A stretch of DNA of 64,000 nucleotides from an uncultured Mycoplasmatota bacterium (GCA_900548695.1 URLC01000005.1:76287-140286); one strand, 5' to 3'. Numbered from the stretch's first letter, positions 8,135 through 17,076 are shown. Translations and numbers: made by a program. Notes: generated by a model not told the origin, from the letters alone.

Positions 8135-8139
8135 TTCTT
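8107..8139 (-). terminator. Terminator of the 8149-8463 gene
   Basis: A 10-bp stem AAGAAATGAC/GTCATTTCTT with a 7-base loop, followed on the minus strand by a run of T. Confidence 0.88.
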
Positions 8140-8148
8140 AAGTATAAA

Positions 8149-8463
8149 TTAAATTTTTTTCTTCTTTGCAAATATTTTGATAATGTATCCTAAGAAAAAA
8201 CACATCAAAATAACAAACGCCCACTGTATAATAGTATTCACTACACCATCACAGTATTTATCAATAATAGCTGGAATACTAACTGGAATATATTTTCCAA
8301 TTAATGCACTAACATCCGGTAGACCAATATTATTTTTAATAAAAGTCAAAATTCGAAGTAAAATATCTATAATTGCTACAGCAAAAACAAAAGAGGAAAA
8401 GCGTTTAAAAAACATCACTACTAAAATTAATAATACTACTAATACAATAACATCAATATACAT
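8149..8463 (-). CDS. Small polytopic membrane protein of unknown function
   Basis: A 104-residue hydrophobic protein not recognised. Predicted membrane helices cover about 4-20, 25-42 and 78-96. Between them lies a loop (NNIGLPDVSALIGKYIPVSI) with one Cys further on, and the C-terminus KIFAKKKKI is positively charged and probably cytoplasmic. It follows the hydrolase gene by 9 bases and ends in a strong terminator ahead of spoIIGA, so it is co-transcribed with the hydrolase. A Colicin-V-production-like fold is possible, but the protein is too short to say. Confidence 0.6.
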   Translation of the reverse strand: MYIDVIVLVVLLILVVMFFKRFSSFVFAVAIIDILLRILTFIKNNIGLPDVSALIGKYIPVSIPAIIDKYCDGVVNTIIQWAFVILMCFFLGYIIKIFAKKKKI

Positions 8464-8472
8464 AAATATCTC

Positions 8473-8997
8473 CTATCTTAAATATGGGTTGTTTTCTAAC
8501 TCAAAAGCAAGGGTTGTAATTTCACCATGACCTGAATAAAGGGTAATATCCTTTGGATACTTTTTTATAAGTTCTAAACTTTCCTCCATTTCCTTTTCAC
8601 TGCCACCTGGTAAATCACATCTTCCAATAGCTTCTTTAAAAATAAAATCTCCTACAAACATCGCTTTATCTTCTTCAAAATAAAAACTCACTGAATCTTT
8701 CGAATGCCCAGGCGTATAAATTGTCTTAAAAGTAAAGTTACCTATTTTATATTCTTGTTCTAAAACACTACTTTTTTTAAATATTTTAACACTCCTTTTT
8801 CCCAAAAAATGACGAAGTGCTCCAACATGATCAAAATGTGAATGGGTAATTAATACTCCAAGTAACTTATCATCACCCATCGCTTCTTTTATCTTTAAAT
8901 AATCATCTCCTGGATCTACTATTAAACAAGTATTATTTTCTTTTAGAATATAACAATTCTCATCTAAAGTTCCTGTCACAATTTTTATAATTTCCAT
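8473..8997 (-). CDS. Metallo-beta-lactamase-fold hydrolase, YqgX/glyoxalase II-like
   Basis: A 174-residue cytoplasmic single-domain MBL-fold enzyme. The metal-binding motif is HSHFDHVG at about 53-60, followed by YTPGHSKDS near 107, GDFIF near 127 and a final SGHGEIT near 158. The Asp of IVDPGDD is also present. Size and motif spacing fit the glyoxalase-II-like YqgX group that hydrolyses glutathione- or bacillithiol-type thioesters; the real substrate is unknown. The ATG at 8997 is used because AGGTGAT lies just upstream; an in-frame GTG at 9006 falls inside that site. Confidence 0.88.
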   Translation of the reverse strand: MEIIKIVTGTLDENCYILKENNTCLIVDPGDDYLKIKEAMGDDKLLGVLITHSHFDHVGALRHFLGKRSVKIFKKSSVLEQEYKIGNFTFKTIYTPGHSKDSVSFYFEEDKAMFVGDFIFKEAIGRCDLPGGSEKEMEESLELIKKYPKDITLYSGHGEITTLAFELENNPYLR

Positions 8998-9023
8998 TCT
9001 TATCACCTATTCTAATGTCTATT

Positions 9024-10043
9024 TTATGCTCCTTCAATTGTTCTATTAACATAAGCATAATGATAATTATTATCTAACTTAAAAGTATAAACATAAACCC
9101 CATTTTTCAACTCTGGATTATCAATACCTTGCGCACTATAATAACGCACTTTTTCTTTCAAAGTAATGGTATCACCCTGAACAGTAGCACGAATCAATTC
9201 TTTATCAACACTATAAGTTGTTGTTGGAATTTGCCCACAATATCCCTGAACATATTCACCACGGTCTGCAATATATTGATACCCTCCATAGCAACTATTT
9301 CCTAAAGTAATATCTTTATTAGTAATTTCTACACTTTCTCCGAATAATTTTTTAACTTCTTTTTGTAAAGTTTCCTCTTTAAATGCCTTAGGTACAAAAT
9401 TAACAGCTTTAGAACATGTAAAATTAGTCATTGTCGTATCATTAAATAAATTACAATTAGAATCATAAATTTCACTATTAGGAATCTGTCTAAAAGCTAA
9501 ATAAAGCTTAAGGGTATCATCAAAATTATGATAAGCAATATCCTCCCTAATAGATGTTTTTACTTTACTATATAGTTCCTGAACAATAGAAGAATGAATA
9601 TCAAGTTCTCTAAGTTCATTATTGCTAGCAACTAACGGACTACATTCACCTCTAGCCTGATCTTTCATATAATCATTATAAATGTAATATCCTAATCCAC
9701 CAATAATAAGTAACAACAAAAAGATAACCACACCTGCTTTTGATTTTTTCTTTTTAGAAACATGATTAACCATTGGAATAGCAGCAGACGGCGGAGTTGT
9801 TGATGGCTCCACAGGTGGCTGAACAGTAGTGGAAGTTACCGAAGACATCGTAGTACTTGACACAGTGTTTAAATTTGTATTTGCACTATTATTAACATTA
9901 CTTGTTGCAAAAACACTCCCTCGATCAGCACTGCTAGCATCAACCGGTTGATTACTCACTGGCGCAATCTTAATTCCTGGGCTTCCTGCTAACATATTAT
10001 TAGAAGTTGAATTAACTGTCTTTTGTCCATTTTCTTGGTTCAT
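9024..10043 (-). CDS. Single-pass protein with Ser/Thr/Asn-rich cytoplasmic tail and Cys-containing extracellular domain
   Basis: A 339-residue protein not recognised. Residues 1-95 are low complexity, rich in Ser, Thr, Asn and Pro, with no signal peptide. A KKKKSK stop sequence leads to one membrane helix at about 103-123. The outside domain (about 130-339) has seven or so Cys in CSP, CNLF, FTCS, SCYGGY and GYCGQI contexts, implying disulfides, and a beta-rich C-terminus. By topology the tail is inside, as in zinc-ribbon/TM surface proteins of gut Firmicutes, but no zinc ribbon is seen. AAGGAAG precedes the ATG, 3 bases after yitT, so it is in that operon. Confidence 0.65.
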   Translation of the reverse strand: MNQENGQKTVNSTSNNMLAGSPGIKIAPVSNQPVDASSADRGSVFATSNVNNSANTNLNTVSSTTMSSVTSTTVQPPVEPSTTPPSAAIPMVNHVSKKKKSKAGVVIFLLLLIIGGLGYYIYNDYMKDQARGECSPLVASNNELRELDIHSSIVQELYSKVKTSIREDIAYHNFDDTLKLYLAFRQIPNSEIYDSNCNLFNDTTMTNFTCSKAVNFVPKAFKEETLQKEVKKLFGESVEITNKDITLGNSCYGGYQYIADRGEYVQGYCGQIPTTTYSVDKELIRATVQGDTITLKEKVRYYSAQGIDNPELKNGVYVYTFKLDNNYHYAYVNRTIEGA

Positions 10044-10045
10044 AA

Positions 10046-10939
10046 TTAATCTTCCTTTCTTAAATAACGGATTTTCTTTCGTTGCATATGTTGGGTTGAT
10101 TTGATATGCTGCCCGATAATATCAGAGACCTCTAAAATAGTAATAAATGCGCTCTCGTCCATCTCATCAGCAATATGACGCAACTCATATATTTCTAATC
10201 TAGTTAAAACGCAATACAAAACCTCTTTTTCACCACTAATTAAGCCCTTACCACGAATAGTAGTAACCGTACGACCCAAACGTTTATATATTTCTTTAGC
10301 CATATCAGTTCCTTTTTCAGTAATAATAAGAGCCGCTTTTGCTTGTTCAAACCCCTCTGAAATAAAATCAATCACTCTAAAAGTAATAAAATAAGTAAGT
10401 AACGAATACATCGCTCTATCAAGGCCAAAAATAAATCCAGCGACCCCATAAATCACCAAGTTAAAAATCAAAACTACCTGACCAACGGATAAAGTTGTTT
10501 TCTTGCTAATAACTAACGCTACTGATTCGGTACCATCAATACACCCACCAAAATGAATAACCAATCCTACTCCAATACCAAGCAAACTACCACCAAATAC
10601 AGTTGCTAAAAGCATCTGCTCTGTCATTGGAATAAAATATTGAAAAATAGATAAGAAAATTGAAAACAGTACCATACTATAAACAGCTCGAATTAAAAAA
10701 CCTCTACCTAAATTTTTATATCCGACATAAACAAATGGAATATTTAAAAGTAAAACTAATATACTTACTGGAATTTTAAAAAGTTTTGAAATAATGATAG
10801 AAATGCCAGTAACTCCACCATCTAAAATAGTATTAGGTATCAATAAGCTTTCTAAAGCATAAGCGGCAATGATTGCTCCTACCGTAAGCATAACAAACGA
10901 AAAAATCGTTTTAGTTCTCTGTTTCTTAAACCTTATCAT
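10046..10939 (-). CDS. YitT family membrane protein
   Basis: A 297-residue protein with five or six membrane helices (about 10-205, YitT_membrane/DUF161) including the NTILDGGVTGISIIISK and HFGGCIDGTE segments typical of the family. A cytoplasmic DUF2179 domain (about 215-295) carries GKGLISGEKEVLYCVLTRLE. Members are of unsettled function. ATG 10939 is preferred: AGGGTG sits 8 bases upstream, whereas the in-frame GTG at 10948 overlaps that site. It is transcribed from a good promoter just upstream together with the 9024-10043 gene. Confidence 0.93.
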   Translation of the reverse strand: MIRFKKQRTKTIFSFVMLTVGAIIAAYALESLLIPNTILDGGVTGISIIISKLFKIPVSILVLLLNIPFVYVGYKNLGRGFLIRAVYSMVLFSIFLSIFQYFIPMTEQMLLATVFGGSLLGIGVGLVIHFGGCIDGTESVALVISKKTTLSVGQVVLIFNLVIYGVAGFIFGLDRAMYSLLTYFITFRVIDFISEGFEQAKAALIITEKGTDMAKEIYKRLGRTVTTIRGKGLISGEKEVLYCVLTRLEIYELRHIADEMDESAFITILEVSDIIGQHIKSTQHMQRKKIRYLRKED

Positions 10940-10963
10940 TAACTTCACACCCTATCATATACC

Positions 10964-10992
10964 ATTATATATCGAAATAAAAAAACTCACAA
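10964..10992 (-). promoter_or_regulatory. Promoter of the yitT operon
   Basis: TTGTGA (10987-10992), a 17-base spacer and TATAAT (10964-10969) lie 25 bases before the yitT ATG. Confidence 0.75.
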
Positions 10993-11013
10993 TAAAAAAG
11001 TAAAAAAACACAT

Positions 11014-11035
11014 AAAAAAAGAGGATTATTCCTCT
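11014..11035 (-). terminator. Terminator of the ABC exporter operon
   Basis: AGAGGA/TCCTCT hairpin with a 4-base loop and a T7 tail. It overlaps the last codons and stop of the downstream ABC subunit. Confidence 0.88.
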
Positions 11036-12846
11036 TCTACTTCGAATTGTGAGTTATATAAGTTAGCATAAAAACCATTTTTCTTAAGCAATTCTTCATG
11101 GTTTCCTTGTTCTACAATATCTCCTTCATTCATAACTAAAATTAAATCAGCATTTTTAATTGTAGATAAACGATGTGCAATAATAAATGATGTTCTTCCT
11201 TCCATTAACTTATCCATAGCCTGTTGAATCAAAATTTCGGTTCTAGTATCAACACTAGAAGTTGCCTCATCTAAAATTAAAATCTTAGGATCTGCAAGAA
11301 TTACTCTCGCAATAGTTAATAATTGTTTTTGACCACCAGAAATATTATCTGCTTCTTCATTTAAAATCATATCGTAACCATCAGGTAATGTTTTTACAAA
11401 ATGGTCTACACTAGCTGTTTTACAAGCTTCTCTAACCTCTTGATCCGTAGCCTCTAATTTACCATAACGAACATTGTCTCTAATCGTTCCATTAAATAAC
11501 CACGTATCTTGTAAAACCATACCAAATAAACTTCTGATTTCATGACGATCAAATTGTGTCATATCTTTACCATCAATTAAAATTTTACCACTATTTAATT
11601 CATAAAAACGCATTAATAATTTAACAATAGTTGTCTTACCAGCTCCAGTCGGACCAACAATAGCAATTTTTTGTCCATCCTTAACTTTAGCTGAAAAATC
11701 TTTAATAATGATCTTATTAGGATTATATCCAAAGTGAACATCTTGAAATTCAATATTTCCTTTTAATCCCTCAATACTTAGTGGATTAGCTGGAGATTCA
11801 ACCTCTTCTTCTATAGCCAAGAACTCAAATACACGTTCACTAGCAGCAACAGCTGATTGTACATTACTCATAACTTGTGATAATTGATTGATTTGTTGTG
11901 TAAAATTACGAACATATTGTGTAAATGACTGAATTTCACCAACTTGAATCTTATCTAAAATAACCATATATCCACCTAAGATAGAAATAACAACATACCC
12001 TAAATTACCAACAAACTGCATAATTGGATGCATGGCAGTCGATAAAAATTGACTCTTCCAAGCACTATTATATAAAGTTTTATTAATAGTCTTAAACTCT
12101 TTGATAGCTTTCTCTTCACCATTAAATGCTTTAACAACATCATGTCCACCATAAATTTCTTCAACATGTCCATTGATATGACCTAAATACTCTTGCTGTA
12201 AAGCAAAGTATTTTTGCGATTTTTTTACAACACGACTTACAATTAACATACAAAGTGGCACAATAAGTATTGCCGCAATAGTCATTGGAATATTAATAGA
12301 AACCATCATAATAATAATACCAATAATAGTAGCAACAGAAGTAATGATAGTTGTAATAGATTGATTTAAACATTGCGATAAAGTATCAATATCATTAGTA
12401 ACAATAGATAAAACTTCACCATGAGTTTTAGAATCAAAATATTTCATTGGAATCCTATTGATTTTTTCACTTAGTTTATTTCTTAATTTAAATGAAATAT
12501 CATTAGAAATACCACTCATGATAACTCCCTGAATACCAGAGCATAGCGCACTAATCAGATATAATATAACAAGTATTATAGCAGTATGTTCAATAAATAC
12601 AAAATCTATACCACCAGTATTATTGATTTTTCCCATCAAACCATTAAATATTTCAGTAGTAATATTACCTAATATTTTAGGTCCGATTATTGTAAATATA
12701 GTAGAAGCTATGGCAAATATAATCACAAAAGCAAGTCCTACTTTATAATCCTTTAAATAAGATAGAAGTTCTTTTACAGTTTTCTTAAAATCTTTTGCTT
12801 GCTCTGGAGCACCTTGTGCTCCACCTACTGGTCCCATTTTAGGCAT
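11026..12846 (-). CDS. ABC exporter half-transporter (MDR type), subunit B
   Basis: A 606-residue fused permease-ATPase. Six membrane helices lie between about 35 and 330. The nucleotide-binding domain has Walker A GPTGAGKTT near 390, Q-loop VLQDTWLFNGTIRDN, signature NISGGQKQLLT near 510, Walker B ILILDEATSSVD near 530 and the H-loop IAHRLST. The Met-Gly-Pro-rich start (PKMGPVGGAQGAP) is common in the B partner of heterodimeric BmrCD/YfiBC-like exporters. It overlaps subunit A by 8 bases and has GGAG upstream. With TetR in front, a drug or toxic-peptide efflux role is likely; the substrate is unknown. Confidence 0.95.
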   Translation of the reverse strand: MPKMGPVGGAQGAPEQAKDFKKTVKELLSYLKDYKVGLAFVIIFAIASTIFTIIGPKILGNITTEIFNGLMGKINNTGGIDFVFIEHTAIILVILYLISALCSGIQGVIMSGISNDISFKLRNKLSEKINRIPMKYFDSKTHGEVLSIVTNDIDTLSQCLNQSITTIITSVATIIGIIIMMVSINIPMTIAAILIVPLCMLIVSRVVKKSQKYFALQQEYLGHINGHVEEIYGGHDVVKAFNGEEKAIKEFKTINKTLYNSAWKSQFLSTAMHPIMQFVGNLGYVVISILGGYMVILDKIQVGEIQSFTQYVRNFTQQINQLSQVMSNVQSAVAASERVFEFLAIEEEVESPANPLSIEGLKGNIEFQDVHFGYNPNKIIIKDFSAKVKDGQKIAIVGPTGAGKTTIVKLLMRFYELNSGKILIDGKDMTQFDRHEIRSLFGMVLQDTWLFNGTIRDNVRYGKLEATDQEVREACKTASVDHFVKTLPDGYDMILNEEADNISGGQKQLLTIARVILADPKILILDEATSSVDTRTEILIQQAMDKLMEGRTSFIIAHRLSTIKNADLILVMNEGDIVEQGNHEELLKKNGFYANLYNSQFEVEEE

Positions 12847-15007
12847 TTTCCAACTCCTCCTTACTTAATTGTGATAAAGCGATTTCTTGATATACTTGAC
12901 AATTTTTCATTAAGTCCTTATGTTTACCAATTCCTACAACATTTCCTTCATGTAATACTACAATTTGATCAGCATTCATAATGGTAGAAATTCTTTGAGC
13001 GACAATTAAAACTGTCTTATCTTTAGTAATTTTAGCAAGTTCACCACGTAACTTAGCATCAGTCTTAAAGTCAAGTGCAGAAAATGAATCATCAAAAATA
13101 TAAATATCTGGATCTTTAGCAATTGCTCTAGCAATAGAAAGTCTTTGTTTTTGACCACCAGATACATTAGTACCACCTTGTGATATTTGATAATTTTCTT
13201 TTCCCTTTAACTTAGATACAAACTCTGTTGCTTGTGCAACATCAAGAGCTTGTTTTACTTTTTCATCAGTAATACTAGGGTTACCATACTTAATATTTTC
13301 TGAAATAGTTCCAGTAAACAATACACCTTTTTGAGGAACAAATCCGATTCTATTACGTAACTCTTTTAAATCAACGCTCTTAACGTTAAGACCATCTATT
13401 AATAATTCACCACTAGTAACATCATAAAAACGTGGAATTAAATTAATTAAAGTAGATTTACCCGAACCGGTGGAACCAATAAACGCTGTTGTCTTACCAG
13501 GTTCAGCAACTAAATTAACATCAGTAATAACATCATAATCAGCATCAGGGTAACGGAAAGACACATTTTTAAATTCTACAACGCCCTTACTATTTGCTGA
13601 GAATTTTTCCAAAGTTTTAGAATTTTTAATAGTATCTTTAGTTTCTAATACTTCAGTAATTCTTTTTGCAGAAACATTAGCCCTAGGCAACATAATAGAC
13701 ATCATACTAATCATTAAAAAGGCCATAATAATTTGCATTGTGTATTGAATATAGGCTAAAATATCACCAACTTGCATGTTACCTTGATCAACACCAACAG
13801 CACCTTTATATACTAAAGCCAAGCAAACAAAGTTCATAATTAACATCATAACTGGCATCATAAAACTCATAGTACGGTTAACAAATAAGTTAACTTTAGT
13901 TAAACGTTTATTAGCTTCTTCAAATCTTTCTTCTTCATGCTTCTCATTAGAAAAAGCTCGAATAACTGGTAATCCAGATAATATTTCTCTAGTAACCAAA
14001 TTTAATTTATCAATTAACTTCTGAATTTTATTAAATTTAGGCATTGCTATTGCAAATAATAAGATAACAACTGCTAAAATAGCTGCAACTGCAACACCAA
14101 TAATATAAGTCATAGATGCATTAGTATTAAGCGCTTTAATAACACCACCAATACCAATAATTGGAGCATAAAAAACTACTCTTAATAAGAAAACAATAAC
14201 CATTTGTACTTGCTGTACATCATTAGTAGTACGAGTAATTAATGATGATTGTCCAAGCATTTTCATTTCATTCTTAGAAAAACCTACTACTTTTCTAAAT
14301 ACTTTTTCACGTAAAGTCTTAGAAAGTTTAGCAGCCATACGAGAACCAATGAATACCACTAAAATACCATCAACCATGGCAGCAAATGCAATACCAATCA
14401 TAATTAAACCAACTTTAACAATATACATTGTTTGAATATGATCAACATCAATTCCAATGGCTTTATACTCATCCTTTACATAACTAACCGCTGCTTGTTC
14501 TATAATCATATCTGGCACATCTTTCATTTTTTGATTGATACCATTTAACATCTCAGTCTTTTGTTCTGTATTCATATAATTAAGTGCAGTATATAAATCT
14601 ACACCTTGAGGTAAATTAAAATCAATTCCCTCTTTAGACTTATCTGCTTGTTGAATAAAAGACACAATACTCATCGGTTTAGCAAAAATACGACTAACCT
14701 TATCAATAGATGCCTCTTCATTAAGTTCATAAATTACTTTACCTTTATATTTACTTTTAGGTTCATAATTTTGTAAGATATAATCCTTATCAGCAGAATC
14801 CATAAACAAAGTTAATTTATTCAAAGACTCTTCTGAAATCTTTTCAATAGCAGCATTTTCAATACCACCTTGTTGTACTCCAACATTAATAATTTTTGAA
14901 GTATAATCAGGAAGTGTTAAATCTAAATAAGCCTGTACAAATAACAAACCAATAATCGCTAAAATAGAAAAGATTGAACTTTTTAAATACTTAAAAATCT
15001 TTAACAT
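12839..15007 (-). CDS. ABC exporter half-transporter (MDR type), subunit A
   Basis: A 722-residue partner of the preceding exporter. After the first helix (about 10-30) there is a long external loop (about 35-190), which marks the larger subunit of YfiB/TmrA-type heterodimers. The remaining helices run to about 450. The ATPase has Walker A GSTGSGKST, signature VSGGQKQRLS, and Walker B DIYIFDDSFSALD, in which the catalytic Glu is replaced by Asp, as in the degenerate site of heterodimeric exporters; the switch region reads VAQRIST with Gln in place of His. AAGGAGG precedes the ATG, which overlaps the tetR stop. Confidence 0.95.
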   Translation of the reverse strand: MLKIFKYLKSSIFSILAIIGLLFVQAYLDLTLPDYTSKIINVGVQQGGIENAAIEKISEESLNKLTLFMDSADKDYILQNYEPKSKYKGKVIYELNEEASIDKVSRIFAKPMSIVSFIQQADKSKEGIDFNLPQGVDLYTALNYMNTEQKTEMLNGINQKMKDVPDMIIEQAAVSYVKDEYKAIGIDVDHIQTMYIVKVGLIMIGIAFAAMVDGILVVFIGSRMAAKLSKTLREKVFRKVVGFSKNEMKMLGQSSLITRTTNDVQQVQMVIVFLLRVVFYAPIIGIGGVIKALNTNASMTYIIGVAVAAILAVVILLFAIAMPKFNKIQKLIDKLNLVTREILSGLPVIRAFSNEKHEEERFEEANKRLTKVNLFVNRTMSFMMPVMMLIMNFVCLALVYKGAVGVDQGNMQVGDILAYIQYTMQIIMAFLMISMMSIMLPRANVSAKRITEVLETKDTIKNSKTLEKFSANSKGVVEFKNVSFRYPDADYDVITDVNLVAEPGKTTAFIGSTGSGKSTLINLIPRFYDVTSGELLIDGLNVKSVDLKELRNRIGFVPQKGVLFTGTISENIKYGNPSITDEKVKQALDVAQATEFVSKLKGKENYQISQGGTNVSGGQKQRLSIARAIAKDPDIYIFDDSFSALDFKTDAKLRGELAKITKDKTVLIVAQRISTIMNADQIVVLHEGNVVGIGKHKDLMKNCQVYQEIALSQLSKEELENA

Positions 15008-15597
15008 TATTTTTCCTCCTTATAAATTCCATAACATAAAATATCAATTTTACGTCTATATTCTTCTCGAACTCCCAAAACATTATTACTTTTCACTGCT
15101 TCTGTAATACTCACGAATAAATTATGCATAAACAAATGAAAAATAAACTCTAAATCTGAAGAAATAAGAGATTCTATATTAATGGAATCCTTGACATATA
15201 AAAACAGTGCATGTCCTGGTCGAACAAATCTTTCCCTATAAATATTAAAATATAAAAATATATTCTTTAAAAAACGAGAAAGGTTTTGATTTAAAATCTT
15301 TTCTGTCAAAGTATCATATAAAACAAGAAATGACTCTCTCATATCTCCATGGCAAGAAACAAATACCCTCTTGGTTACTTGATGAAGTATCTTTTTATTA
15401 AGTTCCAGTAAATAACTAAACAAATCATCTTTATCTAAAAAGTAAGTATAAAAACTACCTCTAGAAATTTCTGCATTAGCAATTATTTGATTAATAGACA
15501 CTTCAGTATAAGGAATAGTCATAAATTCATGCATGGCAGCATCTATTAATTTTTTTTGTTTACTAGAATCCAGATTTAAAAAAGTTTGACTAGGCAT
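15007..15597 (-). CDS. TetR family repressor of the adjacent exporter
   Basis: A 196-residue TetR-type regulator. The N-terminal HTH (about 10-55) contains YTEVSINQIIANAEISRGSFYTYFLDKDDL; the C-terminal helical ligand domain is divergent, as usual. The ATG at 15597 is used, with GGTGGTGAG upstream; upstream in-frame GTG codons are part of that site. Two perfect palindromes in its own promoter, and the following exporter genes starting at its stop codon, indicate an autoregulated operon induced when an exported compound binds the repressor. The ligand is unknown. Confidence 0.92.
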   Translation of the reverse strand: MPSQTFLNLDSSKQKKLIDAAMHEFMTIPYTEVSINQIIANAEISRGSFYTYFLDKDDLFSYLLELNKKILHQVTKRVFVSCHGDMRESFLVLYDTLTEKILNQNLSRFLKNIFLYFNIYRERFVRPGHALFLYVKDSINIESLISSDLEFIFHLFMHNLFVSITEAVKSNNVLGVREEYRRKIDILCYGIYKEEK

Positions 15598-15628
15598 TTT
15601 TCTCACCACCACGATTACTATCTTATAT

Positions 15629-15643
15629 ATGACAACTTGTCAT
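15629..15643 (-). promoter_or_regulatory. TetR operator, promoter-distal copy
   Basis: The perfect palindrome ATGACA-ACT-TGTCAT lies just downstream of the predicted transcript start, 32 bases centre to centre from a second copy (about three helical turns). Confidence 0.8.
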
Positions 15644-15653
15644 ACAGTAGTTA

Positions 15654-15682
15654 ATTATATATGACACTCTGTCATTTGTCAA
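15654..15682 (-). promoter_or_regulatory. Promoter of tetR-ABC operon
   Basis: TTGACA (15677-15682), a spacer of 17 bases and TATAAT (15654-15659) form a consensus promoter. The spacer holds an operator palindrome in full. Confidence 0.92.
15661..15675 (-). promoter_or_regulatory. TetR operator inside the promoter spacer
   Basis: The perfect palindrome ATGACA-CTC-TGTCAT occupies positions between the -10 and -35 boxes, the ideal place to block RNA polymerase. Confidence 0.85.
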
Positions 15683-15690
15683 CACGATAT

Positions 15691-15722
15691 TTAAAAAAAA
15701 TCAGTACCATTGAGTACTGATT
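15691..15722 (-). terminator. Terminator of the EEP-like gene
   Basis: AATCAGTAC/GTACTGATT hairpin (9 bp, 6-base loop) followed by T8 on the minus strand. Confidence 0.9.
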
Positions 15723-15726
15723 TACA

Positions 15727-16380
15727 TTATTTATTTGCTTTTATTGTCGTAATAGCTGGACAATGAAGAGCCACTTTTTTCTTAACAAGGCCAACTTCAC
15801 GTGATGCTTCACTATCCAAATTATTCGTAATTAAAATGGAATAAGGATCATCATAAACTTCCGGATGACTCATCCCCACTGTAGCAGTAGAATCAATCAA
15901 CCCATAATCTTGTGCAAACTTATCTCGTTCTTCTAACGTTCTAAACTTACCACCAATAACATGATATTTGGTATAACATGGTGCATCAAATTCTTGAAAC
16001 TTTTTATATTCTTGAACAAACTGATCAAAATCTTTTTTCTTCTTCATAGTCACTGAAAATAGCGTTAAAAAATCCCCATAAGCTGGAATAACTACTGCAC
16101 TGCCAATATCAGAAATAGAAAACCACCCAGCAATTTGCCGATTATTATGCACTAAAATAGCCGCATTATCTTCTTCCGTAACTAATTGATAATCACCAAA
16201 ATTTAACTCTTGTGCTACTTGATAAGATCCATCTCCTTGTAGCAAGATAGCAGAAAGAAGATCTGATTCCTGCATCATTTCCTTAGAAATATATTTTTTA
16301 ATCTCATCCCCTTTTTTCTCACGAGATAAAGATAACCTCGGTATCGTTAAATCAATACTCATTATTCTTAAATTTTTCAT
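15727..16380 (-). CDS. Possible degenerate endonuclease/exonuclease/phosphatase (EEP)-fold protein
   Basis: A 217-residue soluble protein, not confidently assigned. The order of features resembles the EEP superfamily: an early strand and helix (LRIMSIDLTIPR), DLLSAILLQGDG where the catalytic Glu strand would be, AAILVHNN, a strand FLTLFSVTM, a GGKF segment in the place of GDFN, and a final VALHCPAITTIK in the place of SDHCPV. Key catalytic Glu, Asp-Asn and Asp-His positions appear replaced, so an enzyme is doubtful. ATG 16380 has AGGTGAT upstream and a TATAGT-type -10 box before it, excluding the in-frame start at 16413. It is monocistronic. Confidence 0.5.
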   Translation of the reverse strand: MKNLRIMSIDLTIPRLSLSREKKGDEIKKYISKEMMQESDLLSAILLQGDGSYQVAQELNFGDYQLVTEEDNAAILVHNNRQIAGWFSISDIGSAVVIPAYGDFLTLFSVTMKKKKDFDQFVQEYKKFQEFDAPCYTKYHVIGGKFRTLEERDKFAQDYGLIDSTATVGMSHPEVYDDPYSILITNNLDSEASREVGLVKKKVALHCPAITTIKANK

Positions 16381-16455
16381 TCTATCACCTACAATACTAT
16401 AATAAATGAGCACCTATATTATACCAAAAGAAAAAAAACAAGTAAACTGCAAAAA

Positions 16456-17076
16456 CTATCTACTTGTATTCTTATTTTTAATTTTAAAATACCAAATCAT
16501 AAATAAAATAAAAGCTACGATTAATAAAATTAGTATAATATGTGAATACTTGCCCATAAGTATTTCTATTTTTTGCCAGTTCTCACCAACTTTACTACCA
16601 ATAAATAGTAAAATAGTATTCCAAATAAACGATCCTAAAATAGTATAAAGTAAAAACTTACTCATAACCATCTCACTCATACCCGCTGGAATCGAAATCA
16701 AACTACGCACCACCGGAATAAACCTACAAAAAAAGACTGTTTTATTACCACGAGTATCAAACCAATAATCTGCTTTATCAACATCACTTTCTTTTAATCT
16801 CAAAACTTTACCAACTCGTCCAGAAACAAGTTTCTTTAAACGCCTTTTATTAAGAATTTTACCAATATAATATAAAACAATAGCTCCCGCTAAAGAGCCA
16901 AGTGTTGCAAAAAATACCATCAAAACTAAATTAAGTTCTGAATAAGTAGTCATAAAACCACCAAATAATAATACTGCTTCAGATGGGATAGGCGGAAAAA
17001 TATTTTCAATGAAAATCAAAAAAAAGATTCCAAAATATCCAAACTGATTCATAATTGAAATAACAAAATTCTCCAA
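16456..17076 (-). CDS. DedA family membrane protein
   Basis: A 206-residue DedA/VTT (SNARE-associated) protein: NQFGYFGIFFLIFIENIFPPIPSE at the start, GSLAGAIVLYYIGK in the middle, then FFCRFIPVVRSLISIPAGMSEM with the conserved R and P residues, and a last pair of helices. DedA proteins are undecaprenyl-phosphate or phospholipid translocases/flippases in several bacteria; the exact lipid here is not known. The start is a TTG preceded by AGGAGG at 5 bases. A tRNA with its own terminator lies just upstream. Confidence 0.92.
   Translation of the reverse strand: MENFVISIMNQFGYFGIFFLIFIENIFPPIPSEAVLLFGGFMTTYSELNLVLMVFFATLGSLAGAIVLYYIGKILNKRRLKKLVSGRVGKVLRLKESDVDKADYWFDTRGNKTVFFCRFIPVVRSLISIPAGMSEMVMSKFLLYTILGSFIWNTILLFIGSKVGENWQKIEILMGKYSHIILILLIVAFILFMIWYFKIKNKNTSR

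Noticed and set aside
8177..8530. A 117-codon plus-strand frame across the small membrane protein and the hydrolase
   Set aside because: Antisense to two genes with good ribosome sites, and no promoter is visible for it.
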